The translations under genes were made by a program, and so were the position numbers. This document shows, one piece after another, positions 52,602-62,371 of a DNA stretch of 64,000 nucleotides. Location: positions 1 through 64,000 of the forward strand of contig NZ_JBAJNO010000002.1 of assembly GCF_036880985.1 (NCBI RefSeq), read 5' to 3'. Positions within the stretch are counted from its first letter, which is position 1, and every line of letters starts with the position of its first letter. A model generated the notes under the pieces. That model had not been told where the DNA came from, did no database searches, and saw nothing but the letters and a program-made list of their open reading frames with translations. This DNA comes from Limibacter armeniacum (GTDB taxonomy: Bacteria > Bacteroidota > Bacteroidia > Cytophagales > Flammeovirgaceae).

Positions 52602-54281
52602 ATGATGATGAAACGTATACACTTAATTGCATGTATGCTGCTGTTCGGTATGTCTGTATCAGCACAGGGTACAATGGTAAAGGGTCGTGCCTTTGTAGAT
52701 AAAAATGGAAACGGAACTTTTGACAAAGGGGAGAAAACCCTGAAAGGAATTCAGGTGTCTAACGGAGTAGATATTGTAACCACCAACTCAAAAGGACAAT
52801 ACAGCATTAAAGGAATTAATGGACGCCCGGTATTCGCCATTAAGCCAGTGGGCTATCAGTTTCCTTTAGGAGAAGATCTGCATCCTAGATTTTTTCACCT
52901 GCTTACAAAGGAAACAGCACAGACTTTTGACCTGCCAATGCATTCCCAGAAGGAAAACAAAGCGACTGAGGTAGCCTTGTTGGGTGATGCACAGCCACAC
53001 ACGTTGGATGATTTCACTTATTATGTACAGACTACGACCAGCGAACTGATTAACGAGCATTATGACTTTTCCCTAATGCTAGGTGATGTGGTTGGTAATT
53101 CACTGGAGCTGTATGACCTGACAAGAAGCGCTGCGACTATGTCAGGAAAACCGACCTACTATGTATTCGGAAATCATGATACCAACAGGGATTACAGCGA
53201 AGAGCGTAGGTTTCTGGATCAGGATAAAACTTTTGAAGAGAAACTGAATCCTGCATACTATGCGATGTCATGGGGAGAACTGAATGTACTTGTGCTTAAC
53301 AACGTATATCCGGAAATTCATAATCCAAAAAGAGGGTATTACTCAGCGGGTATTGACCCAGATCAGTGGACATTCCTAGAGAATTACCTGAAGTCTGCAG
53401 ACAAGGAGAAAATGTTGATGGTAGCCACGCACATTCCGGTGGATAATATGCCGAATGTAAAAGAGTTTTATCAGCTATTCAAAGGATTCAAAAAAGTATT
53501 CTTTGTTTTTGCCCACTCACACACAGTCCAGCAGAGATTCGCAGGTGAAGAGGAAGGATGGCCAAATGAGGAACCAGCACACCTGCTTTCAGCCGGTGCG
53601 ACTTGTGGCGGTCACTGGAGAGGCGAATATGATATCTATGGAATGCCGAATGCCATCATGAAAGATGGTACGCCAAGAGGTTTTATTTTAGCAGATATTC
53701 AGGATAATGAATTGAAAATGCGCTATAAGGCAACTGGCTATGGCAAAGAACACCAGATGCATATATATGTAGAGAACTATATGCTGTGGCAGGATGATTT
53801 TGCCAGCCAAGGAAAACCTTCCAATAAAGTGCTGGCCAATGTTTACATGGGCCATGAACACTCTACAGTTCGCATGAGAGTGGACAAAGGGGAATGGCAG
53901 GAAATGAAGAAAGTGCTGATCATTGATCCATACCTAAATAAGTTGTACGAAACTCAGGTAAAAGGTATTTACCCAACCAAAGGTGCAGTCAATCTGAAGA
54001 CAACGATTTTCAAAAGACCAATCAAAAGAGTTTCCAAGCACATCTGGGAAGGAGAGTATGACTCTAAACTGTCAGCAGGAGTACATAGTGTAGAAGTGTG
54101 GGCAACCAATGAAGAAGGACTGGACACCAAAAAGACGCATGCCTTTGTCGTAGTGGATGAGGAAATCATGGAAACAGCCAAGATGATGGATGCCCGCTAT
54201 AAGCAGACCATTTACAAGAAGAAAACCAAGACTGCTGAGAAAAAGAAGCAAAAAGAAAAGAAAACCAAAAACAGCAAATAA
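52602..54281 (+). CDS. Secreted calcineurin-like metallophosphoesterase
   Basis: 559 residues. Signal peptide ending SVSAQ; an N-terminal Ig-like/SdrD-type domain (about 22-110, KGRAFVDKNGNGTFDKGEKT). The phosphoesterase core carries LLGDAQPHT, MLGDVVGNS, FGNHDTN, THIPVDN and FAHSHT, i.e. the metal ligands with Gln in place of the usual His of GDxH. A C-terminal domain of the calcineurin-like C-terminal type follows, then a Lys-rich end. It cleaves phosphomonoesters or phosphodiesters in the periplasm. It is downstream of SusD and 2 bp upstream of a second phosphoesterase, so both are made together. Confidence 0.9.
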   Translation: MMMKRIHLIACMLLFGMSVSAQGTMVKGRAFVDKNGNGTFDKGEKTLKGIQVSNGVDIVTTNSKGQYSIKGINGRPVFAIKPVGYQFPLGEDLHPRFFHLLTKETAQTFDLPMHSQKENKATEVALLGDAQPHTLDDFTYYVQTTTSELINEHYDFSLMLGDVVGNSLELYDLTRSAATMSGKPTYYVFGNHDTNRDYSEERRFLDQDKTFEEKLNPAYYAMSWGELNVLVLNNVYPEIHNPKRGYYSAGIDPDQWTFLENYLKSADKEKMLMVATHIPVDNMPNVKEFYQLFKGFKKVFFVFAHSHTVQQRFAGEEEGWPNEEPAHLLSAGATCGGHWRGEYDIYGMPNAIMKDGTPRGFILADIQDNELKMRYKATGYGKEHQMHIYVENYMLWQDDFASQGKPSNKVLANVYMGHEHSTVRMRVDKGEWQEMKKVLIIDPYLNKLYETQVKGIYPTKGAVNLKTTIFKRPIKRVSKHIWEGEYDSKLSAGVHSVEVWATNEEGLDTKKTHAFVVVDEEIMETAKMMDARYKQTIYKKKTKTAEKKKQKEKKTKNSK

Positions 54282-54283
54282 TT

Positions 54284-55507
54284 ATGAAAGTGAGTCAATA
54301 TATTTTAGCAGGGGTAGCCTTAGGTTCCCTGCTGATGGGAAGTGCTTGCAAAAGGGAAGTGTCATCCCAATCTGACATACAGCTGACCCGTCAGCCTTAT
54401 ATACAGTACAAAAATGAGGACAGTGTAAGGGTCAGATGGATGACAGACCAGCAGATGAAAACACCTGTCATGCAATGGGGTGAGGAAAAAATCGAGGCAT
54501 ACAAGGTAGAACATCGCTTGGGTAACCTGTATGAGGCAATCGTTCCAACCGCTGATGGGCAATTGGTTTCTTATGGTATTTTTGATGGTAAAGAAAAGAT
54601 TTCAGGTGACCTGAAAACGAATTTGCTAAAAAATACGGGTAAGTCTATTCAGTTTTTTGCAGTAGGCGATATCGGAGAGGCCACTGAAAATGGAGGGTTT
54701 CCTACCATGCTAAACAAGGAGCTATCGAAATTCGATGGTCTTCAGTTCGGCTTCCTTCTAGGTGATATTGTTTATCCTGTAGGTGCATCCGAAAAATATG
54801 ATGAACAGCTATTTACACCTTTGGCAGAAAGCTTAAGCAAAATGCCAGTTTTCCCTATCTTGGGAAACCATGACTATGGTAGCGATCTAGATCAAAACTA
54901 TTTTCAGGAGTGGGCAAAAGTAGGTAATGGTCATTATTACCATATAGCAAAAGGGAATACACAATTCCTTTGCCTTGATTCAAGAAATGGGAGTGAAGGC
55001 TTTTATGAGTTTGAGGAGCAGAAAGCATGGGTAGAAAAAACCTTGAAAGAGAATCAAGGAAAATATAAGTGGACCATTATCGCTTTACATCATCCAGGAA
55101 AGACTTGTACCTACAAAAAAGTTAGCAAGCAGTTAATCTCCATGTATCCGATTTTTAATCAATATGATGTCGACTTGGTCATGAATGGACATGCGCATAC
55201 TTATGAGCGTCTTAACCCAATGGATGCAGAAGGCATACCTATACAGCTAGAGAATGCTTCACAGATTAATGATCCGTTGAAAGATCATTTCATAGCCATG
55301 ACGCTTGGAGCAGGAGGTAAGCTTAAAGAGGGGTGGACTCCAGAAGAGAAACCCTGTAAGTTTGAAGGGTTAGTGACTAAGCAGATTCATGCAGGGCACG
55401 TCGGTATTTTTGAAATCAATGGGGATACTTTGACATTCAACTTGGCAACTCATGGTACTGACGATAAAGATGCTTTTATATGGGTGAAAGAAGCCATTAC
55501 TCAATAA
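54284..55507 (+). CDS. Lipoprotein metallophosphoesterase, purple-acid-phosphatase-like
   Basis: 407 residues; lipobox GSAC (Cys22). An N-terminal Fn3-like purple-acid-phosphatase domain (RQPYIQYKNEDSVRVRWMTD) precedes the catalytic core: FFAVGDIGEA, FLLGDIVYP, ILGNHDYG, IALHHPG and MNGHAHTYER, all metal ligands present. It releases phosphate from organic phosphates. It starts 2 bp after the preceding gene, indicating translational coupling. Together with that gene it suggests that what SusC/SusD takes up is phosphate-bearing (inference). A 20-bp-stem hairpin follows. Confidence 0.92.
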   Translation: MKVSQYILAGVALGSLLMGSACKREVSSQSDIQLTRQPYIQYKNEDSVRVRWMTDQQMKTPVMQWGEEKIEAYKVEHRLGNLYEAIVPTADGQLVSYGIFDGKEKISGDLKTNLLKNTGKSIQFFAVGDIGEATENGGFPTMLNKELSKFDGLQFGFLLGDIVYPVGASEKYDEQLFTPLAESLSKMPVFPILGNHDYGSDLDQNYFQEWAKVGNGHYYHIAKGNTQFLCLDSRNGSEGFYEFEEQKAWVEKTLKENQGKYKWTIIALHHPGKTCTYKKVSKQLISMYPIFNQYDVDLVMNGHAHTYERLNPMDAEGIPIQLENASQINDPLKDHFIAMTLGAGGKLKEGWTPEEKPCKFEGLVTKQIHAGHVGIFEINGDTLTFNLATHGTDDKDAFIWVKEAITQ

Positions 55508-55542
55508 GGGGCTATATCCTTTGATTATGAATGATTCAATGA

Positions 55543-55593
55543 CCTAACCAACTTTTCAGTACTTATAGCATATGTACTGAAAAGTTGGTTAGG
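55543..55593 (+). terminator. Long hairpin ending the first signalling operon; rest of gap empty
   Basis: Perfect 20-bp stem (arms 55543-55562 and 55574-55593, core CCAACTTTTCAG) with an 11-nt loop. The remaining gap to 55985 contains only a weak 83-codon frame that I do not believe. Confidence 0.72.
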
Positions 55594-55984
55594 TTGTACC
55601 CTACACTAATTAGGGCAATGCGAAATGTTTGTTTTCAAGTATATCATATGGTTTTATTCTTGTGTAATATGAAGCCATCTGGAATCTTTAACTGGCTAAG
55701 TATTTTTATACAAACCTTCAATATCCTGACTCTGGGATCATTTATCCATAGTTACTGTCTGCTAGCCAACCTTAGTTGTGAATTAATCTTACTTGGTTAC
55801 TGCCATAAAATCAGCTATCAAACCTTCAATATATAAGTAGGCTATAAGTTTGAAAATGAAACTTTGCTCAATGGTTGATAGAGAAAATCTTAGAAATAAA
55901 ACTTAACTCAATCGTAAACAAGACAAAAGAAAACCTAATACCAATTTGCTTTACTTTGTGACTAAATAAGGAAAAGATATAATT

Positions 55985-56548
55985 ATGGATAGGTTGTCAG
56001 ATAAGGAATTACTGATTAGGTTGGAGGGAGAAGATGAGTTTGCATTCAGGTTGCTTTATGATCGATATGCTAATCAAGTACGCATATTCCTTAGCCGATT
56101 ACATTTAGATGACCATGTAGATGATGTTGTTCAAGAAACATTTGTGACTATCTGGAAAAAAAGAAAAGAGATTAACCCTGAAAAATCTTTTAATGCCTAC
56201 CTCTTTACGATAGCCAAAAACTTTGCATTAAAAGAGCTTAAGAAGTCACTAACCGCAAGTGTGGAGTTGGAAGAAAGCATTGTGCCAGCAGACAGTTATA
56301 ATGTGGAGGAGGCATATGTTGCAGATGAACTGGAAATGGTAATTCATAAGGCTATTGAAGCACTGCCTGAACGCCCAAAGCATGTTTTCAAGCTGAAACG
56401 TTATGAGGGTATGAACACTGAAGAGGTCGCTAAGACACTTGGTATTTCTAATAGTACGGTAGAAAACCATATGAACCGAGCCTTGCATACCTTGAAAGAT
56501 TCACTACTAAAAGCTTCTGTGTTATTGCTTGTGCTTTTTATTAAATAA
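55985..56548 (+). CDS. ECF-type RNA polymerase sigma factor (second operon)
   Basis: 187 residues. Region 2: HVDDVVQETFVTIWKKRKEI and NAYLFTIAKNFALKEL. Region 4: YEGMNTEEVAKTLGISNS plus TVENHMNRALHTLK. Same ECF group as the factor at 45831 but clearly divergent, so it is a paralogous system. It is followed by a terminator, then FecR and an STN-bearing receptor. A C-terminal hydrophobic tail (VLLLVLFIK) is shared in style with the other sigma factor (LIIAFLLQI), which is typical of this group. Confidence 0.94.
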   Translation: MDRLSDKELLIRLEGEDEFAFRLLYDRYANQVRIFLSRLHLDDHVDDVVQETFVTIWKKRKEINPEKSFNAYLFTIAKNFALKELKKSLTASVELEESIVPADSYNVEEAYVADELEMVIHKAIEALPERPKHVFKLKRYEGMNTEEVAKTLGISNSTVENHMNRALHTLKDSLLKASVLLLVLFIK

Positions 56549-56580
56549 AGAAGTCTATATTTTTTATTGTTATTAAGGAA

Positions 56581-56615
56581 ACCTGCCCGTTTTGAGATCT
56601 GGCAGGTATTTTTTT
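56581..56615 (+). terminator. Terminator between sigma and fecR genes
   Basis: ACCTGCC (56581-56587) / GGCAGGT (56601-56607) followed by ATTTTTTT. The sigma gene is therefore largely a separate transcript from fecR and the receptor. Confidence 0.85.
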
Positions 56616-56721
56616 GTCTTATTATCTCTTGTGAGTATTGATGTACCCGCAATGTTTAATTGATGTTTTGTTAATGGTTTTCACTTAGGTGTAGGAGCCT
56701 TTTAGTGGATATATAAGGTGA

Positions 56722-57738
56722 ATGAACATAATTATAAGTAGCATGAGTGAGCTGGAAAGTCTCTGGAAAAAGTACAGAGAGGGAAGATTGAATAAGGAAG
56801 AAAAGAAGGAGCTATTAACAGCATTGGAAAATTCAGAAAAGGCAGATGAGCTGGATAGTTTTCTAAAAGTCGAATGGATGGCTTCCAATAAGGTGAAACT
56901 TGGTACTCAAGTTGGCCATGACAGATTGTATGAGTTAATCCAGAACCGGATTTCCAATAAGCCTCTAGGGGCAGAACGAAGGATGGATAAATGGTGGAAA
57001 GACTACCGTTATGCGGTAGCTGTATGTCTGACTATTTTATTATTGGCAGGGAGTATTTTCACAGCATATAACAATGCAGAATCTGATTTTATAACTTTGC
57101 AGGTTCCAGCTGGTGGTCAAGTGAAAAGTTTTACGTTGCCTGACGGTTCTAAGGTATGGCTGAATGTTGCGACTTCCCTACAATATCAGAAAGACTTTGT
57201 TGAACATCGTAATATCCGTCTTTTTGGAGAAGCGTACTTTGAAGTAGCCAAGAACAGGCAATCTCCTTTTACTGTAGCTTTTAATGAACATAAGCTAGTT
57301 GTTACTGGTACGATGTTTAATATCAAGGCTTACGGCAACGAAGACAGCTCTTCGGTCAATGTGGAGGAAGGAAGTGTCAATGTCATCAGTGAGGCAGATA
57401 CAAGTAGCTTGGTGCAAAACGATAGGTTGCTTATCGAAAATAAAGGCGGTAAGCAGTATAAGTCTACTAAGGTATTTGGTGAAGCAAGTAAGTGGAAGTT
57501 GGGAGAGATGGTATTTGACCATACCCCAATGGAGCAGGTACTGAAGACGCTGGAAAGGCAGTTTGATGTAACTATAGCAGTTGAAGATGTTACTAAATTA
57601 AAGGACAGTAACTTGACAACAAGGTATCAGGCGAACGCCAACCTGAAAGAAGTGCTGGATGGCTTAGCTTATTTGCAGAATCTGGAATATCGGATGTATG
57701 CGTCAGATTCTGTGACAATCTGGAAATTGGATAAATAA
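56722..57738 (+). CDS. FecR-type anti-sigma factor (second operon)
   Basis: 338 residues from the first ATG; an ATG at 56743 (MSELESLWKKYREG) is an equally good start. The sigma-binding region is followed by one membrane helix (YAVAVCLTILLLAGSIFTAY). The periplasmic FecR domain includes GGQVKSFTLPDGSKVWLN and RLFGEAYFEVAKN, then a DUF4974-like C-terminus (HTPMEQVLKTLERQFDV). It pairs with the sigma factor at 55985 and the receptor at 57824 to form a trans-envelope signalling chain. Confidence 0.93.
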   Translation: MNIIISSMSELESLWKKYREGRLNKEEKKELLTALENSEKADELDSFLKVEWMASNKVKLGTQVGHDRLYELIQNRISNKPLGAERRMDKWWKDYRYAVAVCLTILLLAGSIFTAYNNAESDFITLQVPAGGQVKSFTLPDGSKVWLNVATSLQYQKDFVEHRNIRLFGEAYFEVAKNRQSPFTVAFNEHKLVVTGTMFNIKAYGNEDSSSVNVEEGSVNVISEADTSSLVQNDRLLIENKGGKQYKSTKVFGEASKWKLGEMVFDHTPMEQVLKTLERQFDVTIAVEDVTKLKDSNLTTRYQANANLKEVLDGLAYLQNLEYRMYASDSVTIWKLDK

Positions 57739-57751
57739 ATTTTTAAAAAAA

Positions 57752-57796
57752 CACAAAGTGCACCTTCTGCTGGGGGGCAAATCGGGTGCACTTGTG
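57752..57796 (+). promoter_or_regulatory. Hairpin between fecR and TonB-receptor genes
   Basis: CACAAAGTGCACC (57752-57764) pairs with GGTGCACTTGTG (57785-57796), with one bulged A and a 20-nt loop containing GGGGGG. It occupies the same position as the hairpin at 47479-47504. Confidence 0.55.
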
Positions 57797-57823
57797 CTAT
57801 GTTGTATCTTCAAATTTAAATCA

Positions 57824-60800
57824 ATGCAAAAACAAGTGAAAGCGATTTCATTGGGAGTTCTTTGTGCCCTTTCATCGCTGACATCATCAATTACTTATGG
57901 CCAAACGGCTGAAGCCAATACTATCAGTATTACTGTAAAAGCTGATAAGTTAGGCAATACAATCAAGCAAATTGAATCAGAAACTGACTACACTTTTGCC
58001 TATGACCCAAAGGTACTAAATCTGGAAAAGAATCTTCACTTTTCAAATGATATTAAGTCACTGAAAGCATTTCTTAAGGTACTGGAAACTTCCTATGGGA
58101 TAGACTCCAATATAGTGGGGAAAACAGTCTACCTGAAAGTGCAGACAGATAAGGAAAATGGTGCACAGACTAGAAATAGCAGTCTTAGGGGGATTATCCT
58201 TGATGAGGTAGGTGCACTGCCAGGTGCTGCTATTAAAGTCTTGGGGGCTAATGTTGGAACTGTATCAAGACTAGATGGCTCATTCTCACTGGTAAACCTT
58301 CCTTCAGGAAAGCAAACTGTACAGATTACATTTATTGGTATGGCTGAGCAGCAACTTGAGGTGAACTTGGAATCAGGTCAAACCTATAACATGGGCATGG
58401 TGACCATGAAACCAGATGACACTGAGTTGGAAGAAGTGGTGGTAAAAGGTTCTTATTACCCTTCACAGGTAAGGGCTTTGAATATCAAGAAGAACTTTGA
58501 CGGCATTGCGGAGGTACTGGCCGCCGATGCGATTGGTAAGTTGCCAGACAGAAATGCAGCTGAAGCAGTGCAGCGTCTACAAGGGGTATCAATTGAGCGT
58601 GACCTTGGTGAAGGACGGTTTGTGTCTGTTCGTGGTACACCGATTCAGTGGAGTGCAACGTTGATGAACGGAAACCGTTTGCCTAGTGCCAGTGGTGACA
58701 ACGCCAACCGTGGGGTACAGATGGATATCTTCCCTTCAGAGCTGATTGAATATGTACAGCTCTCAAAAGCATTGACGCCAGATATCGACGGTGATGCAAT
58801 TGGTGGTAGTATGAACTTTATCACTAAAGCGGCTCCTTATGATAAGGCCTTTAATATTAACTTAGGAGCTACTTACAGTGAACAAGCACAGGAGCCTGGT
58901 TACAATGCCTCTATCGTTTATGGTGATCGTATAGGCAAGAAATTTGGTTTCATGATGTCGGCTGTAGTATGGGATAGAAATACAGGAACTGACCAATACC
59001 GCTTAGGTTACAACTTTGAAAACCCAGATGCGGTACAGGCTTATTCCATTAACAATATCCAGTTGCGTGATTACCTTGCCCGTAGGCAGACTATGGGTTA
59101 TAACTTGGGTTTGGAATATGAGTTTAATCCAGACCATAAGGTTTATTTTAAGGGAATGTATTCCCGCTATCTGGATCAACAGAGTGTAAGGGAAGTGTAC
59201 TTCAATATTGACCAGCATAATACACAATTGCAGGCAAGACATACAGACTATGTAACGGACCTGTACTCGATGCAATTGTCAGGCAAATCAAAGTTGAGTG
59301 AAAAATTACATATGGATTGGCAATTGCAGACAGCTCGTTCTTCATTTGCATTTGACGCACCTAAGAACTTGCCTAAAGAAGAGCGTGGCTACCCAATCGT
59401 AAACTTTATTCAGCAGACTGATTTTGACAACCTGTCTTCTGATGGTTTCAAATACTTGGAAATGGATTCACCAAATGGTATCGGTGATCAGATTGATGCT
59501 GTGCTACCTTACCTGACATCTACTCTGGATCCAAACCAGATGGTGATGCAGTATGCAATTCTAGCTCAGAGCGAAAATGATGAAACAGACTATAAAGGGC
59601 AGGTAGATTTCAAGTACGAAGCATCTGACCGACTGAAGCTGAAGGCTGGCGCAAAAGTGTCAGACAAGACTAAAAATGTATTTAGTGCAACAGTGATTAA
59701 AATGGCAGGTGGCTTGTTGGGCATTCCAAATATGCCGGCACCTCCAATGCTTAACAATATGGAAAGAGAAAGCTTCCCACATAATGGTGGATTCCTGAGT
59801 GAAATTGGAGGGATTTATAATGATATGCTGATTGACCAGTTGACCAACGACCAAATTGATCAGATCTATACGGATGAATTTGCGCAACAATATGGCTTGA
59901 TTACAGCACAAGGTAAAGATGCTCCTTCCAACCAGACAGGCTCTTATGTGGGTGACGAGCAAGTTTACGCCGCTTATCTGATGGGGAACTATAAGCTGTC
60001 TGGTAAGGTGGAGTTGATTGGTGGTATACGTAATGAGTATAACGTTCTGCAATTCAAAGGAGCAAAAGTATCAACTAACGCTGCCGGTGAGACAACCGTG
60101 GAAGATATCGTGGAAAATAATGAGTACAATGCCTTTCTTCCAATGCTACACTTGAAATACAAGATGGATGAGCAAAACTTACTGAGATTGGCTGTAACAC
60201 GTACATATGCTAAGGCAGATTTTAGTCAGCTGAATCCAGGAGTAACGATTTCGGATATTGCCAGAACAGTGGTAAAAGGGAACACGGATCTGAAACCTAC
60301 ATTTTCTATCAACTATGATCTGATGTTTGAGCATTATTTCAATGAAGTTGGTTTGATCTCTGGTGGTGCATTCTACAAGCAGCTCTCCAACTTTATCTAC
60401 GATAACCAGTCAATTGCTGTCGTAAATGGAGAAAATTACTTGCTGTCAAGACCTGAAAACTTGGACAAGGCATGGCTGTATGGCTTTGAGTTTGGCTTGT
60501 CACGTCGTTTCAGAGAGTTGCCAGGCTTCCTAAAAAACTTCGGTATAGAGGGTAACTATACATTTGTTGATTCTGAAGTGAAGATTCCTGAATTCAAGGA
60601 TGGTGAGCAGGTAGGTGAGTACAGCTCTTCATTGCCAAAACAGGCGAAACATATATTCAATGCAGTATTGTTCTATGAAGACAATGCTTTCACTGCCCGT
60701 ATTGCAGGTAACTTCAAAGGCAAATATGTGAATACAATCCGTTCGGTAGCAGGTCCTGAGCACTATGAGTGGTTCGATGACAACTTCACAGTTGACTTTT

Positions 60801-60961
60801 CTACTTCTTATGCCTTTACTGAAAAGATGCGTGTATTCGCTGAGGTGAATAACATTACCAATACGCCTAACAGAATGTATCATGGTACAGTGGACAGACC
60901 GGAAAGAGCCTCTTGGTTTGGTGTAAGAGGACAAGTAGGTCTTAGTTATAATTTCAGGTAG
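57824..60961 (+). CDS. TonB-dependent receptor with STN signalling domain (not SusC-type)
   Basis: 1045 residues from the ATG at 57824, which starts the signal peptide (ending SSITYGQ). Order: STN domain (about 40-115), carboxypeptidase-regulatory-like domain (about 125-205), TonB-box region (ELEEVVVKGSYYPSQ), plug (VLAADAIGKLPDRNAAEAVQ, then RLQGVSIERDLGEGRFVSVR) and a 22-strand-type barrel ending VGLSYNF. The plug pattern is that of CirA/FepA-like carbohydrate or siderophore receptors rather than SusC, and no SusD partner follows. It should import a ligand and signal through FecR. Next genes are a PI-PLC-like enzyme and GH3. Confidence 0.93.
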   Translation: MQKQVKAISLGVLCALSSLTSSITYGQTAEANTISITVKADKLGNTIKQIESETDYTFAYDPKVLNLEKNLHFSNDIKSLKAFLKVLETSYGIDSNIVGKTVYLKVQTDKENGAQTRNSSLRGIILDEVGALPGAAIKVLGANVGTVSRLDGSFSLVNLPSGKQTVQITFIGMAEQQLEVNLESGQTYNMGMVTMKPDDTELEEVVVKGSYYPSQVRALNIKKNFDGIAEVLAADAIGKLPDRNAAEAVQRLQGVSIERDLGEGRFVSVRGTPIQWSATLMNGNRLPSASGDNANRGVQMDIFPSELIEYVQLSKALTPDIDGDAIGGSMNFITKAAPYDKAFNINLGATYSEQAQEPGYNASIVYGDRIGKKFGFMMSAVVWDRNTGTDQYRLGYNFENPDAVQAYSINNIQLRDYLARRQTMGYNLGLEYEFNPDHKVYFKGMYSRYLDQQSVREVYFNIDQHNTQLQARHTDYVTDLYSMQLSGKSKLSEKLHMDWQLQTARSSFAFDAPKNLPKEERGYPIVNFIQQTDFDNLSSDGFKYLEMDSPNGIGDQIDAVLPYLTSTLDPNQMVMQYAILAQSENDETDYKGQVDFKYEASDRLKLKAGAKVSDKTKNVFSATVIKMAGGLLGIPNMPAPPMLNNMERESFPHNGGFLSEIGGIYNDMLIDQLTNDQIDQIYTDEFAQQYGLITAQGKDAPSNQTGSYVGDEQVYAAYLMGNYKLSGKVELIGGIRNEYNVLQFKGAKVSTNAAGETTVEDIVENNEYNAFLPMLHLKYKMDEQNLLRLAVTRTYAKADFSQLNPGVTISDIARTVVKGNTDLKPTFSINYDLMFEHYFNEVGLISGGAFYKQLSNFIYDNQSIAVVNGENYLLSRPENLDKAWLYGFEFGLSRRFRELPGFLKNFGIEGNYTFVDSEVKIPEFKDGEQVGEYSSSLPKQAKHIFNAVLFYEDNAFTARIAGNFKGKYVNTIRSVAGPEHYEWFDDNFTVDFSTSYAFTEKMRVFAEVNNITNTPNRMYHGTVDRPERASWFGVRGQVGLSYNFR

Positions 60962-60990
60962 TCAAAATACTGTTCCAAGTCGGTGACTAA

Positions 60991-61044
60991 AAAGACTTTG
61001 ACTTCGCTTAGTTACTTCGGTAGCTGAGTGGGGTCGGAGCTTTT
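60991..61044 (+). repeat. Degenerate REP-like hairpin, possible terminator
   Basis: GACTTTGACTTCGCTTAG and GCTGAGTGGGGTCGGAGC can pair with several wobbles, followed by TTTT. It resembles a decayed copy of the element at 13814-13862. Confidence 0.35.
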
Positions 61045-61064
61045 AATTCACCTTTTATATTCAA

Positions 61065-62324
61065 ATGAAGATAATGAACAAACTACTATATGCAGTCGCA
61101 GTGGCGAGTATTGCTTTTACAGGAGTAGGTTGCCACCCTAAGACTGAACAATTTACAGCTGAGAAGGGAGCTAAAGAAGTCACCCTTCCTACTAGTACAA
61201 AACTGAATGAGATTCAGGTACTAGGTACACATAACAGCTATGCCAAGCCAATCGACCCTGCAGTTATCAATATGATTGATCCAATCATGGAACAGATGGG
61301 GACTAAGTTTATGAAGTCAATGTCTGAGGAAATGATGGCAAGGTTTAAGGAGAACCATCCAAATCCAATGAGCTTTAGTGAAGGGCTTGCCTATGATCAC
61401 CCTGATTTTGTAGAGCAACTGGACTCTGGTCTCCGCTCATTTGAGATTGATGTATATTATGATCCAACTGGTAACCGTTTCCACAAGCCTGCTACTTATG
61501 AGCTACTGAAACAGAGAGGTATAAATGAGTTAGCTCCATTTGATTCAGTTGGACTAACCAAGCCTGGCTTTAAGGTGTTGCACGTAGCAGATATCGATTT
61601 TAGAACACACTACACCACTTTTCGTAGTGCACTGGAAGAACTGAAAGGGTGGTCTGATGCCCATGCAGATCATATTCCGATCTTTATCATGATTGAGGCA
61701 AAAGACATGGGGATTCCATTGTTTCCGAATTCAACAGAAGTATTGTCTTTTGATAATAAGGCTTTCATGGAACTGGATGCTGAAATTATTTCAATTTTGG
61801 GCAGGGATAAAGTCATCACCCCAGATGATGTAAGAGGCAATTACAAGACCTTGGAGGAAGCAGTACTTGCTCAAAGCTGGCCATCGCTTAAATCTTCTTT
61901 GGGTAAGTTTGTCTTTATGCTTTTGCCATCAGGTGCCGGTACGACTGATGTCGACAAGACACCTTATTTGCAAGGCAGACCTTCGCTAGAAGACAGGGTT
62001 ATGTTCGTCCGTTCAGAACCAGGCTATCCACATGCAGCTTTCTTGTTGATGGACAATGCAATCGTAAGAAAAGAAGAGATTACGGAAGCTGTCAAGAAAG
62101 GCTACTTGGTTAGAACGCGCTCCGACATCGAAACTTATGAAGCAAAAGTCAATGACCATAGTCGTAAAGAGGCTGCTTTTGAAAGTGGAGCACAAGTAGT
62201 ATCAACTGATTTTTTTAAGTCAGGTAATGTCTACAATACTGATTATGTGGTGAGGATGCCTAATGGAAAAGCGGCTCGAGTTAGTCCCGCAGTAACAAAA
62301 GAGTTGACAGCAAGTGCCCAGTAG
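61065..62324 (+). CDS. Lipoprotein of the Ca2+-dependent PI-specific phospholipase C family
   Basis: 419 residues; lipobox GVGC (Cys23). The catalytic TIM-barrel start is VLGTHNSYAKP (catalytic His), followed by LRSFEIDVYYDP (Glu and Asp metal ligands) and VLHVADIDFRTHYTTF (second His). PIFIMIEAKD supplies a further acidic ligand. This is the Ca2+-dependent PI-PLC-C1-like group, which cleaves phosphoinositide-type or other glycerophospho-linked headgroups. It is downstream of the TonB receptor, likely in one operon, and may release the ligand the receptor imports (inference). Confidence 0.85.
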   Translation: MKIMNKLLYAVAVASIAFTGVGCHPKTEQFTAEKGAKEVTLPTSTKLNEIQVLGTHNSYAKPIDPAVINMIDPIMEQMGTKFMKSMSEEMMARFKENHPNPMSFSEGLAYDHPDFVEQLDSGLRSFEIDVYYDPTGNRFHKPATYELLKQRGINELAPFDSVGLTKPGFKVLHVADIDFRTHYTTFRSALEELKGWSDAHADHIPIFIMIEAKDMGIPLFPNSTEVLSFDNKAFMELDAEIISILGRDKVITPDDVRGNYKTLEEAVLAQSWPSLKSSLGKFVFMLLPSGAGTTDVDKTPYLQGRPSLEDRVMFVRSEPGYPHAAFLLMDNAIVRKEEITEAVKKGYLVRTRSDIETYEAKVNDHSRKEAAFESGAQVVSTDFFKSGNVYNTDYVVRMPNGKAARVSPAVTKELTASAQ

Positions 62325-62371
62325 TTTTAAGATGAATAATTTCTCATTCTATTTGAGGTAAAAAAGTTCAG

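Noticed and set aside
55585-55836. 83-codon frame after the phosphoesterase operon
   Set aside because: Begins inside the terminator hairpin, has an erratic composition and lies in AT-rich intergenic DNA.
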